In this document: positions 7,699 through 15,770 of the stretch, piece after piece
Layout of the letters: the number at the start of each line of letters is the position of its first letter
How positions within the stretch are numbered: position 1 is the first letter of the stretch
Assembly (NCBI RefSeq): GCF_046233715.1
Contig: NZ_JBJNRJ010000006.1
Location: forward strand, 1-64,000
DNA from: Trujillonella humicola
GTDB lineage: Bacteria > Actinomycetota > Actinomycetes > Mycobacteriales > Geodermatophilaceae
Direction of reading: 5' to 3'
DNA length: 64,000 bases
Made by a program: the position numbers and the translations under genes
Notes under the pieces: generated by a model
The model's input: the letters and a program-made list of their open reading frames with translations, nothing else
What the model was told of the DNA's origin: nothing
Database searches by the model: none

Positions 7699-8595
7699 AT
7701 GCTGAGCGAGCGCGAGGTGTCCGCCGCCATCGGCAGCCCGGCCTACGGGCCCGACGGCGAGAAGATCGGCACCGTCGAGCACTTCTACGTCGACGACCGC
7801 ACCGGCGCCCCGACGTGGGCGGCGGTGACCACGGGGCTGTTCGGCACCCGCCACTCGGTCGTCCCGGCGGTCGACGCGGCGTACGTCGACGGGGGGCTGC
7901 GGCTGCACGTCACCAAGGACGCCGTCCGCTCGGCGCCGCACCTGACCGGCGACCACCTCGACCCCTCGGACGAGGCCGAGCTGCGCCGCCACTACGGCCT
8001 GGACACCGCGCTGCCGGCGACCCCGGACGCCGCCGCGCCCACCGAGCCCGGCCGGACCGGGGAGGTCGAGCCGCCCGCTGCGCAGCCTCCGGCCGCCGCG
8101 GTCGCGCCTCCGCCGGTGCCGGGATCCGCCGCTCCCCCCGGGCCGCCGCCGGCCTCCGACGGGGGGATGGTGCGCAGCGAGGAGCAGCTGCGGGTCGGCA
8201 CCGAGCGCGTGGCGAGCACGCGGGCGCGGCTGGTGAAGTACGTGGTGACCGAGGAGGTCCAGGTCACCGTCCCGATCCGGCGCGAGGAGATCCGCATCGA
8301 GGAGGTGCCGCTCGACGCCCCCGATCCCGGGCCCGGCGAGTCCCTGGTGGCGCCCGGCGCGGCCGAGCCCCGGGACCCGGCCCACCCGACCACCTCGCCC
8401 ATCCCGGTCGTCTCCGGTGACCTGCCCGAGGAGGTCGTGCTGCACGCCGAGCGGCCGGTCGTGTCGGTCGAGGTGGTGCCCGTCGAGCGGGTGCGGCTGC
8501 GCACCGACGTGGTCACCGGCAGCGAGCAGATCACCGAGCAGGTGCAGCGCGAGCGGATCGTCGTCGACGAGAGCGGCTCCCCCGCCCGCTCCTGA
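7699..8595 (+). CDS. PRC-barrel and DUF2382 domain-containing protein
   Basis: A 298-residue cytosolic protein. Residues about 10-95 form a PRC-barrel (IGSPAYGPDGEKIGTVEHFYVD through SAPHLTG). A Pro/Ala-rich linker of about 60 residues follows, then a DUF2382 region of repeated charged strands (RSEEQLRVGTERV, TEEVQVTVPIRREEIRIEEVP, LHAERPVVSVEVVPVERVRL). DUF2382 proteins are often stress-induced in actinobacteria and cyanobacteria; their function is not established. ATG at 7699 follows GAGGGGAGCCCACCC. It is divergent from the CYTH-CHAD gene, with 165 bases between them. A 20-bp terminator stem begins inside its stop codon. Confidence 0.88.
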   Translation: MLSEREVSAAIGSPAYGPDGEKIGTVEHFYVDDRTGAPTWAAVTTGLFGTRHSVVPAVDAAYVDGGLRLHVTKDAVRSAPHLTGDHLDPSDEAELRRHYGLDTALPATPDAAAPTEPGRTGEVEPPAAQPPAAAVAPPPVPGSAAPPGPPPASDGGMVRSEEQLRVGTERVASTRARLVKYVVTEEVQVTVPIRREEIRIEEVPLDAPDPGPGESLVAPGAAEPRDPAHPTTSPIPVVSGDLPEEVVLHAERPVVSVEVVPVERVRLRTDVVTGSEQITEQVQRERIVVDESGSPARS

Positions 8596-8639
8596 GCGGA
8601 GTGCGGGAGCGCAGAAAACCTGCGCTCCCGCACTCCGCT
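8595..8639. terminator. Bidirectional terminator, 20-bp perfect stem
   Basis: The arms 8595-8614 (AGCGGAGTGCGGGAGCGCAG) and 8620-8639 are exact reverse complements around the loop AAAAC. The stem spans the gap between two convergent stop codons and uses bases of both, so it should end transcription from both sides. There is no long T tract, as usual in high-GC actinobacteria. Confidence 0.85.
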
Positions 8640-9402
8640 ACAGGGTGCGGCGGTCGGGGAGGAACCGGAGCCGGTCGCGGGTGGCGGCCACCTCGGCGGC
8701 GTCGACGTCGGCGAGGACGAGGGTCTGCACCCCGGCCGCGGTGGCCAGCAGCTCACCCATCGGGTTGACGATCCGGCTGTCCCCCGCGTGCTCCGTGCCG
8801 TCACCGGCCGTGCCGACCCGGTTGCAGCCGACCACGTAGGCCTGGTTCTCGATCGCCCGCGCCTGCAGCAGCGTCTGCCAGTGCAGCCGGCGGGCGGCCG
8901 GCCAGTTCGCCGTCACCAGGTAGACGTCGGTCCCGGGGGCGGCGCGCCAGAACACGTCGGCGAAGCGCAGGTCGTAGCAGACGAACGGCGTGACCCGCAG
9001 GCCGCCGATCTCGACGGTCAGCGGCCCCGCGCCGGCCCGGAACCGCTCGTGCTCGCCGCCGTGGGTGAAGGGGTGCAGCTTGCGGTAGCGGTGCACCGTG
9101 CCGTCCGGCCCGGCCAGCACGAACGAGTTGTAGGGCAGCGGGCCGTCCGGGGCGATCTCCGGGCAGCTCCCGGCCACCCACACGCCGTGCTCGGCCGCCT
9201 GCGCCGCCAGGAAGGACGACGACGGCCCGCCCTCGGGCTCACCGATGCCCGGCGTCATGGAGAAGCCGGTCGAGAACGTCTCGCTGAGCAGCACCAGCTC
9301 CGCGCCGGCGGCCGCGGCGCGGGCCACCCGGGGCGCCAGCCGGGCGAAGTTGGCCGCCCGGTCCTCCCAGGCGATGTCGTGCTGCACCACTCCGATCCTC
9401 AC
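8638..9402 (-). CDS. Nitrilase-superfamily amidohydrolase (omega-amidase-like)
   Basis: A 254-residue carbon-nitrogen hydrolase. The catalytic triad is visible: Glu41 in LLSETFSTGF, Lys in YRKLHPFTHGG (about residue 113) and Cys in FVCYDLRFAD (about 144). The sequence is closest in style to the omega-amidase/YafV group, which deamidates alpha-ketoglutaramate or alpha-ketosuccinamate in methionine-salvage transamination; substrate assignment is inference. It is the last gene of a long leftward run, 43 bases after the RNB ribonuclease stop, and is closed by the terminator at 8595-8639. Confidence 0.88.
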   Translation of the reverse strand: MRIGVVQHDIAWEDRAANFARLAPRVARAAAAGAELVLLSETFSTGFSMTPGIGEPEGGPSSSFLAAQAAEHGVWVAGSCPEIAPDGPLPYNSFVLAGPDGTVHRYRKLHPFTHGGEHERFRAGAGPLTVEIGGLRVTPFVCYDLRFADVFWRAAPGTDVYLVTANWPAARRLHWQTLLQARAIENQAYVVGCNRVGTAGDGTEHAGDSRIVNPMGELLATAAGVQTLVLADVDAAEVAATRDRLRFLPDRRTL

Positions 9403-9445
9403 GGCGCCATCCTCCCCGACCCGGTGCGCGGGCCGTCCGGCGGCG

Positions 9446-10915
9446 TCACGCGACCTCGAACCGGACGGCCCGCCGCTGCGCGTCGGCCTCGACCAGCCGC
9501 ACGCGCAGCCGCGTCCCCGGGGTGAGGACGCCGGTGCAGCGCGCCCGCACCACCGGCTCGGTGAGGACGACGGTGCCGCGGGTGCCGTCGGCGTCCACCG
9601 CGACCGCGTCGAACTCCTGACCGACCCGGTCGCGCAGCAGCCAGGCCTCCGTCGCGTCGACCACCGCCCGCTCCACCGCGCGGGCGCGCCGGTCGGAGGC
9701 GGCCATCAGCGCGGGGAGCTCCGGCAGCGCCGCCCGCACCGCGGGATCGGGCTCCCGGCCGGCCGACAGCGCGAGGCACACCTCGGTGCCGAACCGGTCG
9801 ACCAGCCGCCGCAGGGGTGCGGTGACGTGGGCGTAGGGGGCGCCCACCCCGCCGTGCCCCGGGTCGTCCGGCACGGCGCCGTCCAGCGGGGTGTAGGCGG
9901 CGCCGCGCAGCAGCCCGGCGGCCTCCTCGAGGAACGCCGCGTGCCCGGGGCGGGCGGGATCGAGCGCCGCCACCACGGCGCCGGGCGCAGCCCCCGACGG
10001 CCAGTCGACCCCGAGCGGCGCGGCCAGCCGGCGCAGCGCCGCGACCGTCGCGGGCGCCGGCCGGGGCAGCGTCCGGAGCAGGCCGATCCGCGCCTCGAGC
10101 ATGAGCGCGGCGGCGCAGCGGCCGGTCAGGAGCGAGATCTCGGCGTTCCAGCCCTCGGCCGGCAGGTCGCCGCGGGCGGTGAGCGTCCAGCCGCCGCCCG
10201 GCGCCGGCACCACCTCCTGCTCCGGGGTGCCGAGCTCGACCGCGCCGCGCTCCAGCGCCCGCTGCTGCAGCAGCCGGCCGAGCTCGGGCAGGCACGCGAT
10301 CGGCTCGGCCGGCGTGCCCGCGTCCGCGTCGCGCTGCACGCCGGCGTAGGTCAACCGGGCCCGGCTGCGGACCCGGGCCCGGCGGACGTCGACCGAGCGC
10401 ACGTCCCCGTCCCCGTCCAGCCGGATCGTCCACAGGACGGCGGCGCGGTCCTCGCCGGGCAGCAGGCTGGCCGCGCCCTCGGAGAGCACCGGCGGGTGCA
10501 GCGGTACCCGGACGTCGGGGGTGTAGAGCGTCTGACCGCGGCGGCGGGCCTCGACGTCCAGCGCTCCGCCGGGGCGGACCGCCGCGCCGACGTCGGCGAT
10601 CGCGTAGCGGACGACGAAGCCGTCCGGACGGCGCTCCAGGTGGACGGCCTGGTCGAGGTCGCGGCTGCCCGGCGGGTCGACGGTGACCAGCGGCAGGTCG
10701 GTGGCGTCGAGATCGGGCCGCGACGGCGAGGCGGCGACCGCCCCGGCCTCGGCCAGCACCTGCGGCGGGAAGTCCTCCGGGACGTCGAACTCCGCCCGGA
10801 TCGCGGCGAAGTCGGGGACGTCCGCCAGCTCCGCGGGCCAGCGCGGAGGGCGCCACGCCGCCGTCCCGGCCCGGTTCCACGTGGAACCGCCGGTCGGCCC
10901 GTCGCGCCCGGTCAC
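9446..10915 (-). CDS. RNB domain-containing exoribonuclease
   Basis: A 489-residue RNase II/R-family 3'-5' exoribonuclease of the short actinobacterial type. The RNB catalytic core starts near residue 65 with the metal-binding motif DPPGSRDLDQAVHL and continues through AIADVGAAV and RARLTYAGVQ; GVGAPYAHVTAPLRRLVDRF marks the end of the core. No N-terminal cold-shock domains are evident; about 80 C-terminal residues resemble an S1/OB-type fold. The GTG start at 10915 overlaps the S4 gene stop (GTGA), implying translational coupling. Codons 10-14 overlap a GGTTCCACGTGGAACC palindrome that resembles parS. Confidence 0.9.
   Translation of the reverse strand: MTGRDGPTGGSTWNRAGTAAWRPPRWPAELADVPDFAAIRAEFDVPEDFPPQVLAEAGAVAASPSRPDLDATDLPLVTVDPPGSRDLDQAVHLERRPDGFVVRYAIADVGAAVRPGGALDVEARRRGQTLYTPDVRVPLHPPVLSEGAASLLPGEDRAAVLWTIRLDGDGDVRSVDVRRARVRSRARLTYAGVQRDADAGTPAEPIACLPELGRLLQQRALERGAVELGTPEQEVVPAPGGGWTLTARGDLPAEGWNAEISLLTGRCAAALMLEARIGLLRTLPRPAPATVAALRRLAAPLGVDWPSGAAPGAVVAALDPARPGHAAFLEEAAGLLRGAAYTPLDGAVPDDPGHGGVGAPYAHVTAPLRRLVDRFGTEVCLALSAGREPDPAVRAALPELPALMAASDRRARAVERAVVDATEAWLLRDRVGQEFDAVAVDADGTRGTVVLTEPVVRARCTGVLTPGTRLRVRLVEADAQRRAVRFEVA
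10873..10888. promoter_or_regulatory. parS: parS-like palindrome inside the RNB gene
   Basis: GGTTCCACGTGGAACC is a perfect 16-bp palindrome matching the ParB-binding parS core GTTYCACGTGRAAC. A second 14-bp copy lies at 53290. ParB sites commonly lie in coding DNA near oriC; this one is about 50 kb from dnaA. Palindrome seen; ParB binding inferred. Confidence 0.65.
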
Positions 10916-11127
10916 CCGACGCGCACGTCCTCGAGCCCGTCGACGCTGACGACGTCGCCCCGCCGCACCTGCCGGCCCCGCCGGTCCTCCGGCTCGCCGT
11001 TCACCCGCACGGCGCCGGTGACCAGCACGTCCTTCACCTGGGCCCCGGTCGGGACGGCGTCGACGAGCTTGAGCAGCTGACCCAGCCGGATGGAGTCCTC
11101 GCCGGCACGGAGGGAGATGGTGCGCAC
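10912..11127 (-). CDS. S4-domain RNA-binding protein (YbcJ/YaaA-like)
   Basis: A 71-residue protein that is almost entirely one S4 RNA-binding domain. It shows IRLGQLLKLVDAVPTGAQVKDVLVTGAVRVNGEPEDRRGRQVRRGD, with the hallmark V(L)xGxVxVNGxxExRRGRKLxxGD pattern. It likely binds structured RNA, such as rRNA or tRNA; single-domain S4 proteins have poorly defined roles. GTG start at 11127, four bases after the MOSC gene stop; its own stop overlaps the RNB ribonuclease start, so the three genes form one transcription unit. Pairing with an exoribonuclease suggests a shared RNA-metabolism role, which is inference. Confidence 0.88.
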   Translation of the reverse strand: MRTISLRAGEDSIRLGQLLKLVDAVPTGAQVKDVLVTGAVRVNGEPEDRRGRQVRRGDVVSVDGLEDVRVG

Positions 11128-11131
11128 CGGC

Positions 11132-11857
11132 TCATCCTGCGGCCACGGTGAGCTCGTCGCCCACCGCCACCACGCCCGGCACCGCGACCAGGGCCGCGAC
11201 GGCCAGGTCGCCCCCGCGCTCGCGGTGCACGGTCTTGAGCACCGAGGTGTCGCGGCCGATCCCGCCCGGCTGCGGCCGGGTCACCATCACGCAGCGGGGC
11301 ACCGGCGCGACGACGTCGAGCTCCGCCCCGCCCAGCCGCACCCGCCGGCCGACCAGCTCGTCCTCCCCCGCCCCGTCGAGGACGACGTTGGCCCGGAACC
11401 GCCGCCGGTCCCAGCTGCCCAGCGTCGCGGCCGACACCAGCGAGACGCGGGTGCGGCTGCTGTCGTGGAAGGCGCCGCGGGCCCCGTCGAAGGAGTCCCA
11501 GTCGTACTCGCGCCCGTCGTCCCCGACGCCGACGGGGTTCTCGTAGCACCGCGCGCCGGTCACCTCGCCGGACGCGCGCAGGGTCACCGGCCGGCCGAGC
11601 CAGGCGGAGAGGACGGCGTCGTCGGTGGTGGCGGTGCCGTCGGGCAGCACCACCTCGACACCACCGTCGGCGGTCAGCCGCCCGGAGGCGAACAGCAGGT
11701 CGGGCACCCGCCGGGCGGTGAGCCCCATGCCGGTCGAGGTGTCGAACAGCGCCCAGCGGCGGTCCCCGGCCAGCCCCTCGGGCCCGACCTCCGCGGCGTC
11801 CACCCGCTGCCCCTGCAGCGACTTGACCGGGAAGCGCCACAGCTCGGCCACGCGCAT
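11132..11857 (-). CDS. MOSC domain-containing protein
   Basis: A 241-residue molybdenum-cofactor sulfurase C-terminal (MOSC) family protein. The N-terminal beta-barrel segment reads VAELWRFPVKSLQGQRVDAAEV, then GLAGDRRWALFD. The MOSC core follows, with PVPRCVMVTRPQPG near residue 200, including the conserved Cys. Family members bind a sulfur-carrying Mo/W cofactor or perform reductase chemistry on N-hydroxylated compounds; the exact substrate is unknown. Its ATG overlaps the epimerase stop by one base (TGATG), so translation is probably coupled. The frame is open far upstream, but homology begins at this ATG. Confidence 0.88.
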   Translation of the reverse strand: MRVAELWRFPVKSLQGQRVDAAEVGPEGLAGDRRWALFDTSTGMGLTARRVPDLLFASGRLTADGGVEVVLPDGTATTDDAVLSAWLGRPVTLRASGEVTGARCYENPVGVGDDGREYDWDSFDGARGAFHDSSRTRVSLVSAATLGSWDRRRFRANVVLDGAGEDELVGRRVRLGGAELDVVAPVPRCVMVTRPQPGGIGRDTSVLKTVHRERGGDLAVAALVAVPGVVAVGDELTVAAG

Positions 11858-12786
11858 CACGTCGCCGGCGTCCAGGACAGCGTCCAGGTGCCCGACCAGG
11901 TCCCCGCCGGTTCGAGGACGACGAGGTCGACCCCGTCGGCCAGCGCGTTGGGCGGACAGGTCATCGGCTCGACGGCCACGCTGCGCCGGCGCTGGCCCGG
12001 CGGCAGCGTGTCGCCGGTGTAGACCTGCAGCCACGGCCAGGCCCGGTCGACGGCGAGCTCCAGCGCCCCGGCCGGCCCGCGCAGCCGGACCCGCGCCCAG
12101 CCCTCGGCGTCGCGGTCGAGGTCGGTGAGCGGGGTGTCGATCTCCCGGTCCCCGAGCCGGCCGACCGCCCCGTCGAAGGGCGACCGCCCGCCGGTGGGCA
12201 GGCCGCCGTCGACGTCCAGCGCCGTCCGGGCGGGAACGGCGAGCTCGGCGCCGCCGATCGCGCCGTCGCCGTCCCCGCCGACGGCCAGGTACGGGTGCAT
12301 CCCGACGCCCAGCGGCGCGGGCCCGGCCGCGGCGTTGCGGACCCGCACCGTCACGGTGAGCCGCTGGGGGGCCAGGCCGAAGTCCACCGCCACGAGGAGG
12401 CGGAACGGGTATCCGGGCCGCGGCTCGACCGTGGTGCCGACGGTGACCGCGTCGGAGAACCGGCTCAGCACGCCGAACGGCTGCCAGGACAGCAGCCCGT
12501 GCGTCGCGTTGGGCGCGTCCGGGGAGGACACGTCGAGCTGGAGGTCGCGGCCGGCCCAGCTCCAGCGGCCGCCGCGCAGCCGGTTGGGCCAGGGCAGCAG
12601 CAACCCGCCGCGGCGGCCGGCGGGCACGGCCCCGGAGGGGTAGCCGTCGACGACGTCCCACCCGCCGGCGCTCAGCGCGCGGATGCCGCCCCCGCGCAGG
12701 TCGACGGCGAGCCGGGCGTCGCCGCTCACCAGCTCGACGTCGACCGGGTCGACCGGGGGCCAGGAGGTCTGCGGCGGCACGCTCAT
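11857..12786 (-). CDS. Aldose 1-epimerase family protein
   Basis: A 309-residue galactose-mutarotase-like protein that interconverts alpha and beta anomers of hexoses or a modified sugar. Beta-sandwich motifs are present: LPWPNRLRGGRWSWAG, the catalytic-His segment NATHGLL near residue 88, GMHPYLAVGG near 163 and a late VAVEPMTCPPNAL containing the catalytic Glu. ATG at 12786 (MSVPPQTSW) is preferred; an in-frame GTG at 12804 would add six residues and neither start has a strong Shine-Dalgarno. It lies in the leftward run between DUF3224 and MOSC genes. Confidence 0.88.
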   Translation of the reverse strand: MSVPPQTSWPPVDPVDVELVSGDARLAVDLRGGGIRALSAGGWDVVDGYPSGAVPAGRRGGLLLPWPNRLRGGRWSWAGRDLQLDVSSPDAPNATHGLLSWQPFGVLSRFSDAVTVGTTVEPRPGYPFRLLVAVDFGLAPQRLTVTVRVRNAAAGPAPLGVGMHPYLAVGGDGDGAIGGAELAVPARTALDVDGGLPTGGRSPFDGAVGRLGDREIDTPLTDLDRDAEGWARVRLRGPAGALELAVDRAWPWLQVYTGDTLPPGQRRRSVAVEPMTCPPNALADGVDLVVLEPAGTWSGTWTLSWTPAT

Positions 12787-12814
12787 GCCGCCAGCCTGCC
12801 GCACCCGCGCGCGG

Positions 12815-13213
12815 TCAGCCCAGCTCGTAGTCCAGGGTCAGGACGGCGCCGGCCTCGTCGTGGGTCAGCTCGACCGCGCCGCGCAGCCCGGTCAGCTCCC
12901 CGGTTCCCGTGCCGGGCAGGACGACGCCCGCGGCCCGCGAGTCGGCGCCGTCGACCACCCCGGCGTGCTGGAGCACGAAGCTGCCCTCGCGCCCCTCGAG
13001 CGTGCCCGTGACCAGCTCGACGGCGACGTACCCGGCCGGGTCGGGACCGACGGTCGTCGAGGTCATGGCCACGACGCTGGTGCCGGTGAGCGCGCCGGTG
13101 AACGTCTTGCGCAGCGCGACCCGGCCGAACGCGACGGCGCCGGGCTCGCCCAGGGCCAGGGGCTCGGGCTCCCAGCCGGTGACCTCGAACGGGATGCGGA
13201 CGACGGTGCCCAC
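12815..13213 (-). CDS. DUF3224 domain-containing protein
   Basis: A 132-residue protein filling the whole DUF3224 length. It shows the alternating beta pattern (VALRKTFTGALTGTSVVAMTS, GYVAVELVTGTLEGREGSFVLQHAG, LPGTGTGELTGLRGAVELTHD) typical of this small beta-barrel family. Its function is not established; homologues occur widely in actinobacteria as single-domain cytosolic proteins. GTG start at 13213. It is second or third in a leftward series after the TetR-GNAT pair and 28 bases upstream of the epimerase. Confidence 0.85.
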   Translation of the reverse strand: MGTVVRIPFEVTGWEPEPLALGEPGAVAFGRVALRKTFTGALTGTSVVAMTSTTVGPDPAGYVAVELVTGTLEGREGSFVLQHAGVVDGADSRAAGVVLPGTGTGELTGLRGAVELTHDEAGAVLTLDYELG

Positions 13214-13273
13214 GCGGGACCTCCAGGACGCTCGGACGGCGGGTGTGCAGCCTCCCGCACCCCACCGACGGGA

Positions 13274-13759
13274 TCAGCCGGGGTCGAGGACCCGCTCGTA
13301 GTACAGCGAGCAGCCGGCGTCGGGCTCGTCCACGTAGACCCCGAACGCGGCGATCGGCCGGTAGCCGGCGCTCTCGTAGAGGCCGATCGCCTCGGGCTGG
13401 CGGGGGCCGGTCTCCAGCCGCACCGTCGTCCACCCCCGGTCCCGGGCCGCTGCCTCCAGGGCGGCCAGCAGCTGCCGCGAGACCCCGCGACCCCGCGCCT
13501 CCGGGACGACGTACATCCGCTTCAGCTCGGCGGCGCCCGGCTCCAGCGGGCGCAGGGCGCCGCAGCCGACCGGCGCGCCGTCGGCGTCCCGGGCGAGGAG
13601 CACCACGGCGACGTCGGCCGCCGACGGCGGGGTGCCGGGCTCGGAGCCGCCCCCGTACCTCGCCCGCAGCTCCACCTGCTGGGCGACGGTCAGCGCGCGC
13701 ACCTCCGGGTCGTCCCAGGCGGCATGGACGACGGTCCAGGTCGGGACGGTCACCGGCAC
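13274..13759 (-). CDS. GNAT family N-acetyltransferase
   Basis: A 161-residue Gcn5-type acyltransferase. The acetyl-CoA-binding motif A reads MYVVPEARGRGVSRQLLAALEAAARDRG (residues about 94-121), where RGRGVS is the pyrophosphate-binding loop; motif B ends in TGPRQPEAIGLYESAGYRPI. The acceptor cannot be predicted. GTG start at 13759 lies four bases after the TetR stop, so it is co-transcribed with, and possibly controlled by, that regulator. Confidence 0.9.
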   Translation of the reverse strand: MPVTVPTWTVVHAAWDDPEVRALTVAQQVELRARYGGGSEPGTPPSAADVAVVLLARDADGAPVGCGALRPLEPGAAELKRMYVVPEARGRGVSRQLLAALEAAARDRGWTTVRLETGPRQPEAIGLYESAGYRPIAAFGVYVDEPDAGCSLYYERVLDPG

Positions 13760-13763
13760 GTCC

Positions 13764-14357
13764 TCACCGGGTGATCCCGTGCAGCAGCAGGGCGGCCAGC
13801 TCGCGGTAGGCGGCGGCGTCGCTCAGCCCGGTCGCCCGGCCGGTGTCGCCGCGGCCGATGCGGAACATCAGCGTGGTGACCGTGTCGGCGACCAGCGCCG
13901 GGTGCACCCGGCGGAACCGCCCGGCCGCCACCCCCTCGTCGACCAGCTCGCGCACCCGGTCGGCGGCCAGCGCGGTGTGCCGCTCGTACACCGCGCGCGC
14001 CGGGGCGAACGCCTCCAGGTCCCGGCGGAAGGCCGGCCCGGCCGGGGCCAGCGCGCTCGCCACGGCGGCCAGGTAGGCGGTGACCCGCAGCACCGGGTCG
14101 TCCTCGTCGACCGCCCGCGCCTCCACCTCGGCGGCGGCCCTGCGGAAGAAGTGCCGCACCACCCGGGCGGCCAGCTGCTCCTTGCTCTCGGCCAGGGCGT
14201 ACAGCGTGCTCTTGGAGCAGCGCAGCCGGACGGCGAGGTCGTCCAGGGTGAAGCCGGCGAACCCCTCGGCGAGGAACAGGTCCTCCAGCTGGTCGAGCAG
14301 CTCGGCCTGCCGGGCGGTCAGCACGCGCTCACCCGCCGTCCGCACCTCGGCGCCCAT
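13764..14357 (-). CDS. TetR/AcrR family regulator beside an acyl-CoA dehydrogenase
   Basis: A 197-residue TetR repressor. The DNA-binding domain reads LLDQLEDLFLAEGFAGFTLDDLAVRLRCSKSTLYALAESKEQL (residues about 18-60), followed by a ligand domain of the TetR_C type. It is divergent from an acyl-CoA dehydrogenase gene, and between them lies an inverted repeat with perfect 12-bp arms. The arrangement suggests a FadR/KstR-like switch responding to an acyl-CoA, which is inference. The GNAT gene follows four bases after its stop. Confidence 0.9.
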   Translation of the reverse strand: MGAEVRTAGERVLTARQAELLDQLEDLFLAEGFAGFTLDDLAVRLRCSKSTLYALAESKEQLAARVVRHFFRRAAAEVEARAVDEDDPVLRVTAYLAAVASALAPAGPAFRRDLEAFAPARAVYERHTALAADRVRELVDEGVAAGRFRRVHPALVADTVTTLMFRIGRGDTGRATGLSDAAAYRELAALLLHGITR

Positions 14358-14401
14358 GCCACCTCCCGACTCCCGGCCGGCCCAGCATCCTCCAGGACCA
14401 A

Positions 14402-14435
14402 GGACGGTACTGCGGTATCGTCAGCAGTACCGTCC
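14402..14435. promoter_or_regulatory. Probable TetR operator (12-bp perfect arms)
   Basis: GGACGGTACTGC (14402-14413) and GCAGTACCGTCC (14424-14435) are exact reverse complements around a 10-base spacer. The repeat lies midway between the divergent TetR start (14357) and the acyl-CoA dehydrogenase start (14459), the usual place for one operator controlling both promoters. Confidence 0.7.
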
Positions 14436-14458
14436 CGCTCCCCTGCACCGGAGGCTCC

Positions 14459-15622
14459 GTGCCCGTCGACCGCGAGCTGCCCACCCCCGAGGCCGCCGAC
14501 CTGATCGCGCTGACCCGGGAGATCGCCGACGGCGAGCTGGCGCCCCGCGCAGCGGCCTACGAGCGGGAGGAGCGCTTTCCCCGCGAGGTCTTCACGCTGC
14601 TGGGCGAGGCCGGCCTGCTGGGCCTGCCGTTCGGCGAGGACGTCGGCGGCGGGGGCCAGCCCCACGAGGTCTACCTGCAGGTCGTCGAGGAGCTGGCCGC
14701 GCGCTGGGCGAGCGTCGCGCTCGGCGTCAGCGTGCACACCCTGTCCTGCTTCCCGGTCGACCGGTTCGGCACCGAGGCGCAGCGCCGGGAGTGGCTGCCG
14801 GAGATGGTCGGCGGCCGGCTGCTCGGCGCCTACTGCCTCTCCGAGGCCCACGCCGGCTCCGACCCCGCGGCGATGCGGGCGCAGGCCAAGGCCGCCGACG
14901 AGGGCTGGACGGCCACCGGCGAGAAGGCGTGGGTCACCCACGGCGGGCACGCCGACTTCTACTCGACGTTCCTGCGGACGCCGGACGACGGGGATGACGC
15001 GATCTCCTGCTTCCACCTCACGCCCGACCTCGCCGGCTTCTCCGCCGCCCGGCCCGAGGAGAAGATGGGGCTGACCGGCTCCACGACCACCGCGATCCGG
15101 CTGGACGGCGTCCCCGTGCCCGCCGACCGGCTCGTCGGCGAGGCCGGCCGTGGGCTCGGCATCGCCCTGGCCGCGCTGGACTCCGGCCGGCTCGGCGTGA
15201 GCGCGGTCGCCGTCGGCCTCGCCCAGTCCGCCCTCGACGTCGCCGTCGCCTACGCGTGCGAGCGGGAGGCCTTCGGCCGGCGGATCGTCGACCACCAGGG
15301 CCTGGCGTTCCTGCTCGCCGACATGGCCGCCGCCGTGGAGTCCGCCCGCGCCACCTACCTCGCCGCCGCCCGCCGCAGGGACGCGGGCAAGGACTACGCC
15401 CGGCAGGCCAGCATCGCCAAGCTCGTGGCCACCGACGCGGCGATGAAGGTGACCACCGACGCCGTCCAGGTGCTCGGGGGCGCCGGCTACACCCGCGACC
15501 ACCCCGCCGAGCGCTACATGCGCGAGGCGAAGGTCATGCAGATCTTCGAGGGCACCAACCAGATCCAGCGCATGGTCATCGGCCGCCACCTCGCCCGCGA
15601 GGCGGCGCCGGCGGCCGGCTGA
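14459..15622 (+). CDS. Acyl-CoA dehydrogenase family protein
   Basis: A 387-residue FAD-dependent acyl-CoA dehydrogenase that introduces a trans-2 double bond into an acyl-CoA. The fold is full length: N-terminal helices, a middle beta domain with YCLSEAHAGSDPAAMRAQA and GEKAWVTHGG, and a C-terminal helical domain ending YMREAKVMQIFEGTNQIQRMVIGRHLAR. The Glu of FEGTNQIQ is the expected catalytic base. GTG start at 14459 follows CCGGAGGCTCC. It is probably repressed by the divergent TetR protein through the operator at 14402-14435. Chain-length preference is unknown. Confidence 0.92.
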   Translation: MPVDRELPTPEAADLIALTREIADGELAPRAAAYEREERFPREVFTLLGEAGLLGLPFGEDVGGGGQPHEVYLQVVEELAARWASVALGVSVHTLSCFPVDRFGTEAQRREWLPEMVGGRLLGAYCLSEAHAGSDPAAMRAQAKAADEGWTATGEKAWVTHGGHADFYSTFLRTPDDGDDAISCFHLTPDLAGFSAARPEEKMGLTGSTTTAIRLDGVPVPADRLVGEAGRGLGIALAALDSGRLGVSAVAVGLAQSALDVAVAYACEREAFGRRIVDHQGLAFLLADMAAAVESARATYLAAARRRDAGKDYARQASIAKLVATDAAMKVTTDAVQVLGGAGYTRDHPAERYMREAKVMQIFEGTNQIQRMVIGRHLAREAAPAAG

Positions 15623-15643
15623 GCCCGGCCCGATCCACGAGCG

Positions 15644-15711
15644 GTGCAGAACCGCAGTTCTGCACCGTGCGGAATGGCAGTTCTGGACCGTGCGGAATGG
15701 CGGTTCTGCAC
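15644..15711 (+). terminator. Hairpin and 23-bp tandem repeats after the dehydrogenase
   Basis: GTGCAGAAC (15644-15652) and GTTCTGCAC (15657-15665) form a 9-bp stem with a four-base loop 22 bases after the stop, a plausible terminator. The downstream arm is also the start of a 23-bp unit (15656-15678) repeated at 15679-15701 with a partial third copy to 15711, giving several alternative pairings. Confidence 0.55.
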
Positions 15712-15770
15712 ACGGGATCCGTGACGTCCGTCAGTGGTGGACGCCGGACGGCGCCGCCCAGACTGGACGC

